In this document: one piece after another, positions 31,095 to 42,741 of the stretch
Layout of the letters: each line of letters begins with the position of its first letter
Numbering within the stretch: the first letter of the stretch is position 1
NCBI RefSeq assembly: GCF_003473485.1
Contig: NC_053046.1
Span: 32,751,332 to 32,815,331, forward strand
Reading direction: 5' to 3'
DNA length: 64,000 bases
Source of the DNA: Medicago truncatula
Lineage: Eukaryota > Streptophyta > Magnoliopsida > Fabales > Fabaceae
Position numbers and translations under genes: made by a program
The notes under the pieces: model-generated
Database searches by the model: none
Seen by the model: only the letters and a program-made list of their open reading frames with translations
What the model was told of the DNA's origin: nothing

Positions 31095-32008
31095 CGACAT
31101 CATTATGATACCACATATTTAGGGAGAATGTAATGAAATTTAGATGAAATTAAAACTAAATAAAATTGTGTATTTTTTGAATTGATTTTGTTTACTTGTG
31201 CAACTTTATTCGAATGTATTCAATACAAAACTTTATTCAATACAAAACATTATTCAAATTTATTCAATACCAAAATGTACCCAAATGAGATATTACACGC
31301 CATTACATTTAATCATCTCCCTCTTCACTTAAGTCAATTGGGTTGTCCTTAACGGTTCCTGGGACACCTGCTTTTGGCTAGCGATCAAAATAACACGTCT
31401 TTCCGCTCCTTCTCATCTTGTTGAAATTGTACACTGACACTTCACCTTGCTTTTTTGTCGGGATCCTTCGCATTCGATATTGTGCCATGTCACGGTGGTT
31501 TTTGCTTTCTTCTTCTCACCCTCCTTTTTCAATTGAGCATCACCTTGTTTCTGAGACATCTCTACACAATGTTAAAATCAATGGTCAAAACCTTCTCTAA
31601 TCCAAAAAATTCTACCACAAATACCTAACAGTTTGAAACAATTCCTAACAATTACTTACAATTTCTACCCCAATTCAATCAATTATACTTTAATCAACAT
31701 CTAACTATTCTATCAATTCTATTTCACGCTGGCTTAAGTTAGGTAGCGAGTATAACTTAAGTCACGTTGCGTGTAACATCTACATGAGTTAACGCACGCG
31801 GAGGTATTTTGGATTGTTCACTTGGGAATGAGCAAAATTTGATTGGAGAAGTGCAATTTTCTTTGATATTAGTCCATCCCATTACAAAAAGCCCATAAAC
31901 CAAAGTCAACCCACGTAATCAATTCCAACCGTAAAATCCTAAAATTTCGCTTCCGCTTTCCCCATCATCTCATAATTTAAGCGCTCTCTTCTCACTCCAT
32001 TTTCACCA
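31095..32008. other. Noncoding region upstream of the chromomethylase pseudogene
   Basis: A minus-strand stretch near 31490-31330 reads as short lysine-rich peptides of unknown origin. The right part (31800-32008) has the more balanced composition expected of a promoter and 5' leader for the gene that follows. Confidence 0.35.
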
Positions 32009-33854
32009 TGGACCTAAAAAAAACTAGGTCAACAACCACGCCTCTGGTTATTTTGTTACCACTGATTCATCTTCTGGTGACGCCGTTACAGTCAGTGTTG
32101 ATTCATCCACCTCCTCTGGTCGTACCATAACTGTTTCCGGCGATTCAAATTCCATTAGAACTCGTAACAAATCCAAATCCAGATAGAAGACGAATCGGAA
32201 TGTTGAAAAGAAGAGAGTATGTTAAGCTGTTCCGATGAATGTTGACGGTAACAGCGGTGATGATGAAGTTTCAAACTCTAAATTTCTTGGAGATCCGGTT
32301 CCTGATGAATAAACTAAACGGCGCTGGCCAAAGCGGTATCTAGAGCCGGTAACTATCTTGATTGCACATGCAATTATAAAATAATTGAAATTTGAATATG
32401 AAAGTGAGAATGTTCTGCGATTTGTATTTTGTAAATGATAGAGAATGTGATAAACTGAACTGAACGTGTGTAAATGTAGATCCATGTTGAAATTGAATTT
32501 TTCTTTAGGATATAGTAAAGATGAAATGGATACATGAATCACATACTCTTTGAATTAGGCATGTCCATTGTCGGATAGGGATCGTGTCCGACACACCTAC
32601 GACATAACACCGACACATGATTATATTAAATTACATCATTTTCTAAAATTATTATGGTTGTTGACGTGCCCGTGTCGTGTCCGGCCATGTCTGAGTTTGT
32701 GATTCATAGATTAGATATGTTGATACGAAATGCAATAATATTGTTTTCATAAGTGTTAATGACTATAATGTCCTACTTTCAAGTGAACTCTTAGAATTTG
32801 TTGCTATTTTTTTATTACAAAACTCTTGTAATTTCATCTTAACGATCTTTGGTATCAAAATTAAATGCGTAAACTCTTGAATATCCAAACATAATTGTAT
32901 TCACCTGCTATGATGAATCCATAATTTGAGTACATAACTATTTTTTTTGGTTAATTCAAAATATGAGATTGATCTTTTTTTTTTTTTTTTTTTTATATTC
33001 AGGGTGAGAAAGGAGGAGAGAGTTATATTTGTAAAATTATAGAGATGTTCGAATCAGTTGATGGAGAATTGTTCTTTAGGGCGCAATGCTATTACCGAGC
33101 TAAGGACACTTGATGGAGAGAGTTATATTTGTAAAATTATAGAGATGTTCAAGTCAGTTGATGGAGAATTGTTCTTTAGGGCGCAATGGCAATACCGAGC
33201 TAAGGACACTATAAGTTAACTCATTACGGCAAGAATTCAATTACAATTATTAACTTGGTTTGGGAGTTGGGACCTTAGACTGTGCTCTTCCTCTCAAGTT
33301 CGATCTTTCCAAATGCCAATTTTGATGGACTACTTTAGCTTCTTCAATTAGGTTTATATACGACTACATTTAATTTCAGTTGGATTTTGATTCTAAGAAA
33401 GAAACAATTCCACCATTTGATTACTACCGTGGTACTCTCTATCTTTTGCCGTACTCTACTTTGCTAAATTTCGACCTATACAAATTTGCAATTCAGAAAA
33501 CAAGGACATTCTTAGCGAGATTTCCTCAACAGTTTCTTCTCATCCTAAAGTAAATGGAAAATCATTTATGAACACAAATATGGTTAACACTAAAAAACCA
33601 GAGCTGAAGTTGCTAGACTTGTATTCTGGTTGCGGTGGGATGTCAACTGATTTATGTCAAGGTGGTCTGTTATCCAGTTCGAAGATGGTTATTGTGTGTT
33701 TTATTTACTTTGCATATGAAAACAATCACTTGAATACTATATGTTTTCGTTCTTGTTCTCATATGATATTATTTGTTATTTTAATAGAGATGGGCAGTAA
33801 ATATGAATGAACATGAATGTATCATTCATTAACTAAACCTTCCTGAGACTAAGG
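32009..33854 (+). pseudogene. Chromomethylase (CMT-type DNA cytosine methyltransferase) pseudogene
   Basis: Successive exon-like pieces follow plant CMT proteins. An N-terminal Ser/Thr-rich part ends in KFLGDPVPDE and KRRWPKRY (32255-32345) with three in-frame stops. A BAH-domain piece reads GESYICKIIEMFESVDGELF and RAKDT (33012-33110, repeated once). Then IPPFDYYRGTLYLLPYSTLL (33400-33460), the first catalytic block LKLLDLYSGCGGMST (33605-33650), and RWAVNMNEHEC (33788-33820) after an intron-like GT...AG gap. In active enzymes this family methylates CHG sites, reading H3K9me2 through chromo and BAH domains. The remaining catalytic motifs, including the Pro-Cys block, are not seen. Intron-like gaps show it arose by DNA duplication, not from mRNA. 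Confidence 0.8.
33012..33216 (+). repeat. Tandem duplication of the BAH-encoding piece
   Basis: Two copies of about 100 bases, each with GAGAGTTATATTTGTAAAAT and GGAGAATTGTTCTTTAGGGC and each ending CGAGCTAAGGACACT. They differ at only a few positions, so the duplication is recent relative to the other damage. Confidence 0.88.
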
Positions 33855-34790
33855 TAATTGTGTGTTATTCTGTTTTATATTCATGCATGTTAATTACTGA
33901 CTTAGTCGGCTCATTATGCTACACTTCAAAAATACATGCGTGTTCTTCTTTTCCCTAAAGTTAGAGGGTCAGAAATGCACTTAAACAACTCTTTATTTTT
34001 GAAGTGTAGCATAAGGAGCCGACTAAGCCAATAATTAACATGTATGAATACAAAACATAATAACATATAATTACCTCTCAGTCTCAAAATGGTTTAGTTA
34101 AAGAATCATACATGCATGTTCATTCATATCTACCGCCCATCTCTATTAAAATAACAACGAATGATATCATATCAAAACAAGAACAAAAACATGTATTCAA
34201 GTTATTGTTTTCATATGCAAGGTAAATAAAACTCACAGTAACCATCTTCGAAATGGATAGCATACCACCTTGACATAAACCAGTTGACATCCCACCGCAA
34301 CCTGAATACAAGTCTAGCAACTTCAGCTCTAGTTTTTCAGTGTTAGCAATATTTGTGTTCAGCTATGATCTTCCATTTACTTTAATATGAAGAAACTGTT
34401 GAGGAAATCTCGCTAAGAATGTACTTGTTTTCTGAATTGCGAATTTGTAATGAAAGAAGGGATTAAATTTGAAAAATAAATGTAAAATTGAAAAATAAGT
34501 ATGGTTAATAAATGTGTTTGAAGTTGAAATTAAACTTGGTCGAAATTTAGCAAATGAGAGTAGGACAAAAGATAGAGAGTGTCACAATAATAGTCACATG
34601 GTGGAATTGTTTCTTTCTTAGCATCAAAATCCAGCTGAACTTAAATGTAGTCGTTTATAAACCCAATTGAAGAAGCTAAAGTAGTCCACCTAAATTAACA
34701 TCATGAAAGATCGAACTTGAGACCATGAGGAAGAGCACATTCCAAGGTCCCAACTCCCAAGCCAGGTTAATTGAATTATTGCAGCTAAAA
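33236..34790. repeat. Large inverted repeat of chromomethylase sequence
   Basis: The left arm (about 33236-33940) and right arm (about 33994-34790, reversed) share GGGAGTTGGGACCTT, AAGAAAGAAACAATTCCACC, TTGCTAGACTTGTATTC and GATGGGCAGTAAATATGAAT-like text. Near the centre TTAGTCGGCTC with TTATGCTACACTTC mirrors GAAGTGTAGCATAA with GAGCCGACTAA. The spacer is only about 50 bases. The right arm carries extra sequence near 34440-34530. Confidence 0.85.
34120..34760 (-). pseudogene. Chromomethylase fragment, inverted arm
   Basis: Leftward translation gives IPPCDYYCDTLYLL (near 34600), closer to ordinary CMT proteins than the left arm, then LKLLDLYSGCGGMSTGLCQG (34330-34265), keeping the first catalytic block. 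An in-frame reading continues to 34120 through what should be intron. No other methyltransferase motif is present. Confidence 0.78.
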
Positions 34791-35139
34791 ATTTAATTGC
34801 ATCGTTGGAGTTTAAAATTTATAAAAGAGACTCAATAGTTTGTTTACAAACATCAAATAAAATTGAAAATTTGTCAATTACATTTTCAACTTGTACTAGC
34901 CAATAAAAAATATGAAACAAATGATATAATGACATCCCGTACAAAGGCCAAGAGAAAATTAGAGAAATTAGAGAAACGGTAGTTAAATGCTTGCAAATTG
35001 AGATATTTCTCAAGAGCAATCATATTCAAAAGATCCAGAATGTATAATACATGGACCCTATTTATACAGTTTATTATGCTTTAGCCATAAATAACACTAT
35101 TCATTCCTAAACTCACAAAAACTAACAGACTATAACTAA
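34791..35139. other. Spacer, no gene recognised
   Basis: AT-rich sequence between the inverted repeat and the 3' end of the Exo70-fusion pseudogene; nothing was recognised. Confidence 0.4.
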
Positions 35140-36658
35140 CTAACTAATTTCTAACCGATCATCTAACACAATCAGCATCGAAATACTGTAACCGAAACAG
35201 ATGATTGAGTTGAGCTTGAATGCCAGACATTCCATACATGATATACTCGTCGGCATTTTTACCAAGAACTTTGTCAAACCTCTCGCAATGAAGTTTTCAT
35301 AAGCCGGCAACAACAAGTTTTCCACAGAAATTATTATTTGTTTCCTTAGTTGTCATAAAAAACACGCCATGTAGATTGAATTTCACACATCTCCCTAAAC
35401 TTCTGATTGAACAAACTGAGTTTGTCTTTCATTGAATCTGCTTCAGAATTTTGTGCCACTGACTCGTTGATATCCATCTTCAAAATATCTATCACCTTAT
35501 TCCATGAGCTTCTAGAATAGAGTTCAAAATATTGCCTCGTATTTTTACAGAATCTAATATCCCAAAAGGTTTCCAATTTGCACTCAACCGGGCCTAGATT
35601 ATTCATCATGAAAAAGTATCGCAAATCAAGGTCCTCATAAATTTATGACTTGGCTTCCAAATTTCTCTCAAACTGCTTCATTACAAGTTCCACCTGCGAA
35701 TAGAATACGGAAGATGTTCCCTCTCCATCACCAACAACCAACGGGTATTCTCGTAAAAATTTCTCCAAATTATGTTTTGACCAAAAAACCATAACGATGT
35801 AGCCAGTGGCTTCACAGAGCATCGGATGAATTCCACCATTGACCCAACTATCTAACCCTGCATCTAGTGTAAGAAAGACCAGATTCCCAATTTCCATGAA
35901 AATGTCTCTACTTACTTCACCCAATCCGTTCTTTACTTTTATTGCTTCATTCAACAATGAACTAGGAAACAATGATTCGAACTCAGGAATCAGATCACAC
36001 AACGTCTCAAACATGTCAAGGACTTTACAAGTTATAAACTGCTGCATAATGTTGTTGTCAATATTGGTATTTTCATGTTGTGAATCGACTTGAATGATTA
36101 CACACGTTGTTCTTCAAGTCCAAGACATTGAGTTTCTTCTGTAACATTTAAGGAAGAGAAAGAAGACCGAAGAATAATAAGACAGTAGCTATAACAAACT
36201 CCAACAATAGATAACAGTAATTTAATCTTCGTGAGTTGTACAATTAAATATCCTAGGTAAAAGTAAATAAGATCGACTTCAAATCCGCACTGAATTTGGC
36301 TCGACAAGCTAAGCGACATGATAGCAAAGGCAGCACATGTTATTAGACTATATGCATCTGGTTTTCCATTCACCACTTTACCAAAGAAAAATGAATAGAC
36401 AGAGGTGATTGTTAATACCAGAAAAGCTGTATGAGCTTTGAACCGAAGCCTTCTTGAGTTTTGCCATATATGTGCATACAAAATCATGAGGCAGATGATG
36501 AAACTGAAAAGAATTACCTTCAACAAATTCCAATTTCCAAATAGATGGTTGAACGAAGAGCTTAGAGCATAACAAAGCAATCCAATAACAGCTGAAACAA
36601 AGCTAACAAATCTCCACACTTTTGCCTTCAACAGCCACATCCGAATTCGGATGATCAT
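35140..36658 (-). pseudogene. Exo70J-like fusion with internal deletion and stops
   Basis: From an ATG at 36658 (MIIRIRMWLLKAKVWRF) the membrane module is open to a stop at 36098 (SSSFNHLFGNWNLLK, GKPDAYSLIT, QCGFEVDLIYFYLG). A gap of about five residues in the second hydrophobic segment shortens it (LLKVILFSFIICLM). The part of the fusion between the linker and KVLDMFETLCDLIPEF is missing, roughly 200 residues compared with 16454-18490. The Exo70 C-terminal half then follows in three pieces: to 35643 (NEAIKVKNGLGEVSRDIFM, GIHPMLCEATGYIVM), to 35346 (MMNNLGPVECKLE, KFREMCEIQSTW) and to 35140 (LLLPAYENFI). It lies divergent to the intact WRKY-type gene at 38161. Confidence 0.82.
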
Positions 36659-38160
36659 GGGTATCAATGAATGATACAACAAGAATATTTAAAAATAAGA
36701 ATTATTAATAGTAGTTTCTATTTTCTACTTTAAAAATATTTATCAGGACAAATCTAACAACACCTTATATGTTATTGTTTGTTTTTATACAACAGTAGAA
36801 AGAGCGTATTACCTAAACAGTGCAGATTTCCCATATTATTATCCAGAAAGTGTGCACAAACAGCATTACTCTTGCTCATACTAAATAAGTGGGAAGTAGG
36901 TTTTTGGTCACTTTCCTCGGAATTTCCTATCAATAAAAAATATTGGCTTTCCGTCCATATTGACTTAATTCCAAATAAAACTTCAATTCGTTGCTGGTGA
37001 GGAGCCAATTCTATTTGTCAAAAACTCATTGTTCTGATGTTTTAGCTGTCCATTTTGTATTTTTTTTTTCTTGTTTTTCACTATCAAATCAATATTTTTT
37101 AGTCAACATCTTAAATTCAATCAAATACTCAAGTAAACACAAAATAAAACTCACAGAAATAGAGAACAATAGCTCTTGAAAAGTAGAATTGTTGACTTTG
37201 AAATGAACACTAGATTCCCATAATTGTAAGATCCAAATAGTTGACATTGAACGCAGAAAATAACTTTTTTTTTAAATTTGTAGAAATATCAAAACAAAAT
37301 AATTATCAAAACAAAATTGATGAATCAAAATACAACAAGATTCAGAATTATCATAGATAGAACAACAAGATTCGGAGAATTTTGATGAAGCAGAATTATT
37401 ATGAATAACTGTCAACGAAACTAGGGTAAATAACCTAGGAAGCAGTGTACCCTAACAATTAATCAAACATTATACCTTAAAAATTGATGAGTTAAAACAT
37501 AAAACATAAAATTTAGAAAATCGATCTTAAAAATTTTAAAAATTGAGGAATCAATGTACCTTAAAATGAAGAAGTGAGAATTAGATTGGTAATTACTTCA
37601 TCAACTTCCTGTCAATTGATATTTTTTTACTGTTCTGTAGAACCGTACACCTGCGGATTTGTACCAACTATCCAAATAAAATTACTTAAGATCCACTTCA
37701 AATTTGCACTGAATTTGTCTCAACACGCTAAGTGAAGATATTTCAGCATAACTTTTGACTTTAAGAGCTTCTCTATTCACATGTTCACACTAGTCTACCA
37801 CCATAATCGGTAGCCATAGAATTAATCCTATAAAAAATACTATGTTTGGTATTATAAGGTGCAATTCTCCAACCCTCTAACAGTAACTCAACTCTCATCA
37901 TAAGTATTCAAATTCTAAACATATGATTATATGGTCCAATTACTAACTACTACTTTTCAAGGACAACTGTCCAAGTCTTATTTGCAATACAAATTCAACG
38001 TATATTGTCATTAAATATATTTTTCTAGTCATAAAAACTGAATAATTTTCATTCACTTGATTATGCATTTTTTCCTACCTCTAACCCCTCTCTGACTCTA
38101 AGGAAAACATATCAGTCTTAGAATCCAAATAGAAATTAACGCACTACCCTTTAAAAAACT
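36659..38160. promoter_or_regulatory. Divergent intergenic region between Exo70-type and WRKY-type genes
   Basis: Its left part (36815-37025) matches 652-860, and its right part (37735-38150) has matches at 3385-3560 and 18680-18761. A short minus-strand fragment at about 37737-37686 reads SLSVLRQIQCKFEVDL, a scrap of another membrane module. The repeated pieces suggest the space between the two genes was copied with them. No core promoter element was assigned with confidence. Confidence 0.5.
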
Positions 38161-39144
38161 ATGCCCATAAGAATTTCCAATAGACTAATACAGAAAAATC
38201 AATGGAGAATTTTAGGATTTTTTTCAAGTATTATGGGATTCATTTCTTATGCAAGCAGCTCTTCTTTCAATCATCTTTTTGGAAAGTGGAACTTCATCAA
38301 AATCATTATTTACACAGTGGTAAGTTTCAGTATCAGTAGCATGATGTTATTTTTGAAAAAATGGAAACTTTCAAAGAGATTCTTGCTGAGAGCTCATTTG
38401 GGTGTTCTTGTTTTGTTGCTCACATCTTTGTACTCTTTTGTCTCCGATAAAGCTTCGAACGAAAAACCAGACCTATTGAGCATGATTTCTTGTGTTGCCT
38501 TTGCTTTAATGTCTTTTTGCTTATCAAGACAGATCGATCTTGGTTTTGAATCTGATCTCCTCAATTTCTTCCTTGGAATTTTAACCGTTCAATTGATGAA
38601 GATCAATTTGATTCTATCTATTGTTGCTGCAATCTTATGTTATTCTCTTATTGTTCTTCGTTCGAAATTGGGTTCGAGGCATGAAATAGGAACTTTGAGA
38701 GTAGAAGATGATGTAGCTATAGAAATTGATGGTGTAGATAACAATAGAAATGAATTTCAATCTGATTATAGTAATGGTCGCCAACAAAATAAGTCGTCAG
38801 TAAGAAGGATGAATCATGATGATGGGTATAATTGGAAAAAGTATGAAGAGAAAGTAGCAAAAGGAAGTGAAAATCAAAGAAGCTATTATAAATGTACATG
38901 GCCTAATTGTTTTGTGAAGAAAAAGGTTGAGAGAACAATAGATGGAGAAGTTATTGAGACACTATACAAAGGTACACATAATCATTGGAAGCCAACGTCT
39001 TCAATGAAGAGGAATTCATCATCTGAGTATCTTTATTCACTTTTACCTTCCGAGACGGGCTCCATTGACTTGCAAGATCAATCATTTGGAAGTGAACAAT
39101 TGGATTCTGATGAAGAACCTACGAAGTCTTCGGTATCGATATGA
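38161..39144 (+). CDS. WRKY-related membrane protein (module plus degenerate WRKY domain)
   Basis: An open frame of 327 codons. Residues 15-165 carry the hydrophobic module (SSSFNHLFGKWNFIK, EKPDLLSMIS, DLGFESDLLNFFLG, LMKINLIL). After an acidic linker (VEDDVAIEIDGVD), residues 220-278 form a WRKY domain: DDGYNWKKYEEK, KGSENQRSYYKC, C245 and C250 as the first zinc ligands, then 22 residues to H273 and H275 (THNHWKP). The zinc finger is complete (CX4CX22HXH), but the DNA-contact heptad WRKYGQK reads WKKYEEK, losing the Arg, Gly and Gln. The surrounding text (KGSEN-RSYYKCT-PNC) resembles the N-terminal WRKY domain of group I proteins such as WRKY33. W-box binding is expected to be weak or absent; a membrane-held protein of unknown role is inferred. 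Similar soybean proteins share the module with Exo70J. Confidence 0.87.
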   Translation: MPIRISNRLIQKNQWRILGFFSSIMGFISYASSSSFNHLFGKWNFIKIIIYTVVSFSISSMMLFLKKWKLSKRFLLRAHLGVLVLLLTSLYSFVSDKASNEKPDLLSMISCVAFALMSFCLSRQIDLGFESDLLNFFLGILTVQLMKINLILSIVAAILCYSLIVLRSKLGSRHEIGTLRVEDDVAIEIDGVDNNRNEFQSDYSNGRQQNKSSVRRMNHDDGYNWKKYEEKVAKGSENQRSYYKCTWPNCFVKKKVERTIDGEVIETLYKGTHNHWKPTSSMKRNSSSEYLYSLLPSETGSIDLQDQSFGSEQLDSDEEPTKSSVSI

Positions 39145-39554
39145 AATGTTTTCATATTGAATTTTATTTGGAAGTCGCTCATTTTTATTTTTTTAACGGA
39201 AAATATTAGTATGTTGGTTGTTATGTTAGTATTTTCTCCTTTACCAAGGTTCGAACATTTACTCATTAGCTCTTTTAATCTCTTAGTTGAACCATGTGTC
39301 TTATAGAGAGGTAATAACTTATCTATTTTTGTAAAGATAAACCTTGATATTTTATCCCTTCTACTTTGTTGGGATTAATGACATGGTGTGTTAGGAATTT
39401 ATGATAGTTTAGTCTTTTTTTGCTAGTTACTTAGCTTCATCATTTATATATATATATCATAGATTTTACTACTACAAATGAATGAATTACAAAGACTCCA
39501 AATGGATTTCATATTCTTTGAACTATATACAAATGAAGTAGGAAGCTCTAGTCT
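39145..39554. other. 3' flank of the WRKY-type gene, no other gene recognised
   Basis: AT-rich; it presumably holds the 3' untranslated region of the WRKY-type gene on its left and that of the GDSL fragment on its right. Confidence 0.4.
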
Positions 39555-41077
39555 TCAATCAAATTTACAATTCCTATGAAATTGGAACTTTGGTAGAACT
39601 TCCAATTCTAAATACTTTGCAATATATTTGTTGGTTGCTTCACTTGGATGCACACTGTCCCAAAATACATATTTTGAAGCGTCATCACATACAGGTGTGA
39701 GTTCATTACACAATGGAGTTACTTCAAATGTGCCAGTTCCACAACACCCTTTGTTTGTTTCCTTGAAACCTGTATAATAAAATGTTAAAAGATACATAAA
39801 TAAATACTATAGGTAACAAATGTTTGTTCACCTTCTCTCAAAAAAAAAAAAATGTTTGTTTACCTTTTTCCTTCAAAAAAACAAAATGTTTGAAGGAAAA
39901 GAAAAGGGAAAGGGAAGACTTTGGAGGGAATGTGAGAGAGAAAAGAGAGAAATTTCCGGCCTTATTTGAGAGATTGGTTTTCTAGAGTATGGAAAGAAAA
40001 TATTTATGACTAACATATTCTTAATTTTGAGAATATTATAAAGACGTTGAAAGAATTTTGAATAATTTATCTAAACTCTTTAAAACTTTCTAAAAAAATT
40101 CTCAAGTGCATTTTTCATTACCAAGAAATATAAAACTTCAATTTCAAGTTGAGGACTATCCCATTCTTCCTTTTTCATTTCATTATTCCTTATTCTTAAA
40201 GCTCCATTTTAAACTCCAAGCCAAAGCCTTAACTTAATTTTTTCTGTTACTTTTAAAATATTCAAGCTTGAAATTTATATATATTTTTTGGTTTCCTATA
40301 ATAGATAATTATATTCGAGATACTATCAGATACTAAATATAGGTTCCTCATTTGCGACCCTATAAGACTCTAGCCTTTTCTAGTAGACTGAATCCTGATT
40401 GAGCTTTATCTTTTTGTGGAATAACGAACGTTTTTAAAGTTCAAACAAATTTAAAGAAAAAATCTTAACCGTCATACCTAAAGAATAAAATATTTAACAT
40501 AATTTTTTGAAAAAAGACAAAGATCGTCGCCCATTAAATTTATCTCTGTTGGCCAATTTTTCTTTAGCAATTACCATTATCAATTCAATTAATTTGTCGA
40601 TGATTATTTTGCTTGACTTAGACAGATGAGAGTTAAGAGTTTTAAATCTATCTTATAAATAGAGATGGTTAAAATGGCTGCTAGTGGATTACAATTCCAC
40701 ATTAGAAAGAAGTTACTTAATCATCATTTGATTGATCTAGCATAACTTGGAGAATTTTTTTGACAAATTGAACATAAAAGGGAAGGAAAAAATAATAATA
40801 TTGATGAATGTAGCTCACCATATTTTTCAGGGTGTTTGATAAGACCAATCAAGGGATCATATATGTTTGTATAAATAACTCTGCTTCCTGGAAGCATTGC
40901 TTGTAATTGAAGTAAACGTCTTGCCAATTTTTGGCTGTAATCCTTAGCCTCTAAATTCTCTTCCTTCACACATTTATAACGATCCTTTACAAACTTGGCT
41001 GTTATTTGAATAGGTATGCAACCAATAGAAGGAAGCCCAGTCACAGCAAATTTTCTGCATCCCAACTCGTATAGTTC
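39555..41077 (-). pseudogene. GDSL esterase/lipase, last two exons only
   Basis: The first recognised exon (41077-40819) begins after an AG and reads ELYELGCRKFAVTGLPSIGC, then LLQLQAMLPGSRVIYTNIYD and HPEKYG before a GT. The second (39769-39555) begins after TACAG, continues with FKETNKGCCGTGTFEV and YVFWDSVHPSEATNKYIA, and stops at 39555. Splicing phase and family text agree across the gap of 1.05 kb. The last block holds the Asp and His of the catalytic triad (D-x-x-H). The earlier exons with the GDS nucleophile and oxyanion Gly/Asn are not found in the 4 kb upstream, where a minisatellite element begins at 41216. Hence it is a 5'-truncated relic. Confidence 0.82.
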
Positions 41078-41215
41078 CTACAAAAAAAAAATTAAGAAAA
41101 AAATTCAAATCATGATAAAAAAAGCATATGTTAAAAAGAATTAATATTAATATTTATTTATGTTACTTTTTGTTAGAAAATTTAAAGAATTAAATAAACA
41201 TCACAATTTATTTTT

Positions 41216-42140
41216 GAGTTTTTCTAATTACACCCTGTTTAATTCTTGTTGCACTCTAAAATGACAAAATTACCCTTCCATAAAATTTAATTTTCAAAAA
41301 GCATCTTCGTTTTTTCTTGATTACACCCTAAAATCCCTCTTCAGTTTAAGTAGGTCATGTAAATTTAGTTTCAGTAGGTCATGTAAACTGAGTTTAAGTG
41401 TACATACTTAAACTCAGTTTAAGTAGGTCATGTAAACCGAGTTTAAGTGTACATTTAAAAGTTCAACTTTGTTCAATGATTCTACGTAATCTCGGTTTAA
41501 GTATGTACATGTAAACTTATTTTCAGTAAGTCATGTAAACTAAGTTTAAGTGTACATACTTAAACTCAGTTTAAGTAGGTCATGTAAACTGAGTTTAAGT
41601 AGGTCGTGTAAACTGAGTTTAAGTGTACATCTAAAAGTTCAACCTTGTTCAATGATTATAGGTAATATTAGTTTAAGTATGTACATGTAAACTTAGTTTA
41701 AGTAGTTCATGTAAAGTGAGTTTAAGTGTACATACTTAAACTCAATTTAAGTAGGTTATGTAAACTAAGTTAAAGTAGATTATGTAAACTAAGTTTACAT
41801 GAACCTACTTAAACTGAATTTAAATTAAACTTAACAATGTAAAACTGAAACTGTCGTACAGTGCAGTTGAACAAGAAGAAGAAAATTGAAACCAGCGTTA
41901 TTGAAAAAGAATAAAAAATTCACTTATTTATATGCAGAGTATGAATGAAAGATGTTTTAATTCACTCTTTAATCTTTCATAGAGATTAATTGAACATCAG
42001 GATTGTTTGATCGTTGGTGGGTGAAAGAGAGTGAAAATAAATGAAATCAAGTTTTTAAGAAAATTTATATAAAAGGACAATTTTGGTATTATCAAAAACT
42101 TTTTAAAAAAACTGAATGTAATCAGAAATATATAGGGTGT
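41216..42140. mobile_element. TIR element with internal minisatellite (copy B)
   Basis: Nearly colinear with 27029-27991 in the same orientation: GAGTTTTTCTAATTACACCC start, the AAACTGAGTTTAAGTAGGTC array, then ACAAGAAGAAGAAAATTGAA and TATAGGGTGT. The last dozen bases of the right end are missing. It lies just 5' of the truncated GDSL exons. Confidence 0.7.
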
Positions 42141-42741
42141 CTTTATTTTTATAATGAATTTAATGACTATAGATCCTTCAAAAAATATGACTATAGATCG
42201 CCACTTAAAAAAAAAGATATTTAAATATATGTTAAAAAAATTATAATTATGATATGTCACCTAGATGAAATATGATTGAAGGTTTTAATAAAAATTTGTT
42301 ACACTATTGGTGGATAGTCTATTTTTTATTTTTGGGGGGGGGGGGGATTACACCAACCTCCTTTCAAGTTTACTTAAATGACACACACCTCCCCTCTATT
42401 TTACAAAAAGCATTTACCTCCCCTTCTTATTTACGCCGTTTACCACCGTTAGAGCCTTTTGAGTTGACCACCTTTCCACACTTTAACTACGCATCTTGCT
42501 TCTGAAATAACAGCGTGTCTTCTTGCTTCTTTCGTTCTCATCAATACGTCCATAAAATGTTCTTCCTTTTTCTGTTTTATTTCAAAGTTTCATCAATTAG
42601 AATGCAATATCACTTCAAAGATACTGAGAAATCAATCACTTACATCATTGCATGAACACAAATTACATGCCTATGGTTTACCAATCACTCTGCATACTTG
42701 ATAATTCCAAATGTTCATAAACAATAGCCTTTCTATTTTGT

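Noticed and set aside
31330-31600. Possible exon near the chromomethylase pseudogene
   Set aside because: Short lysine-rich peptides in both strands, no recognised domain and no splice context.
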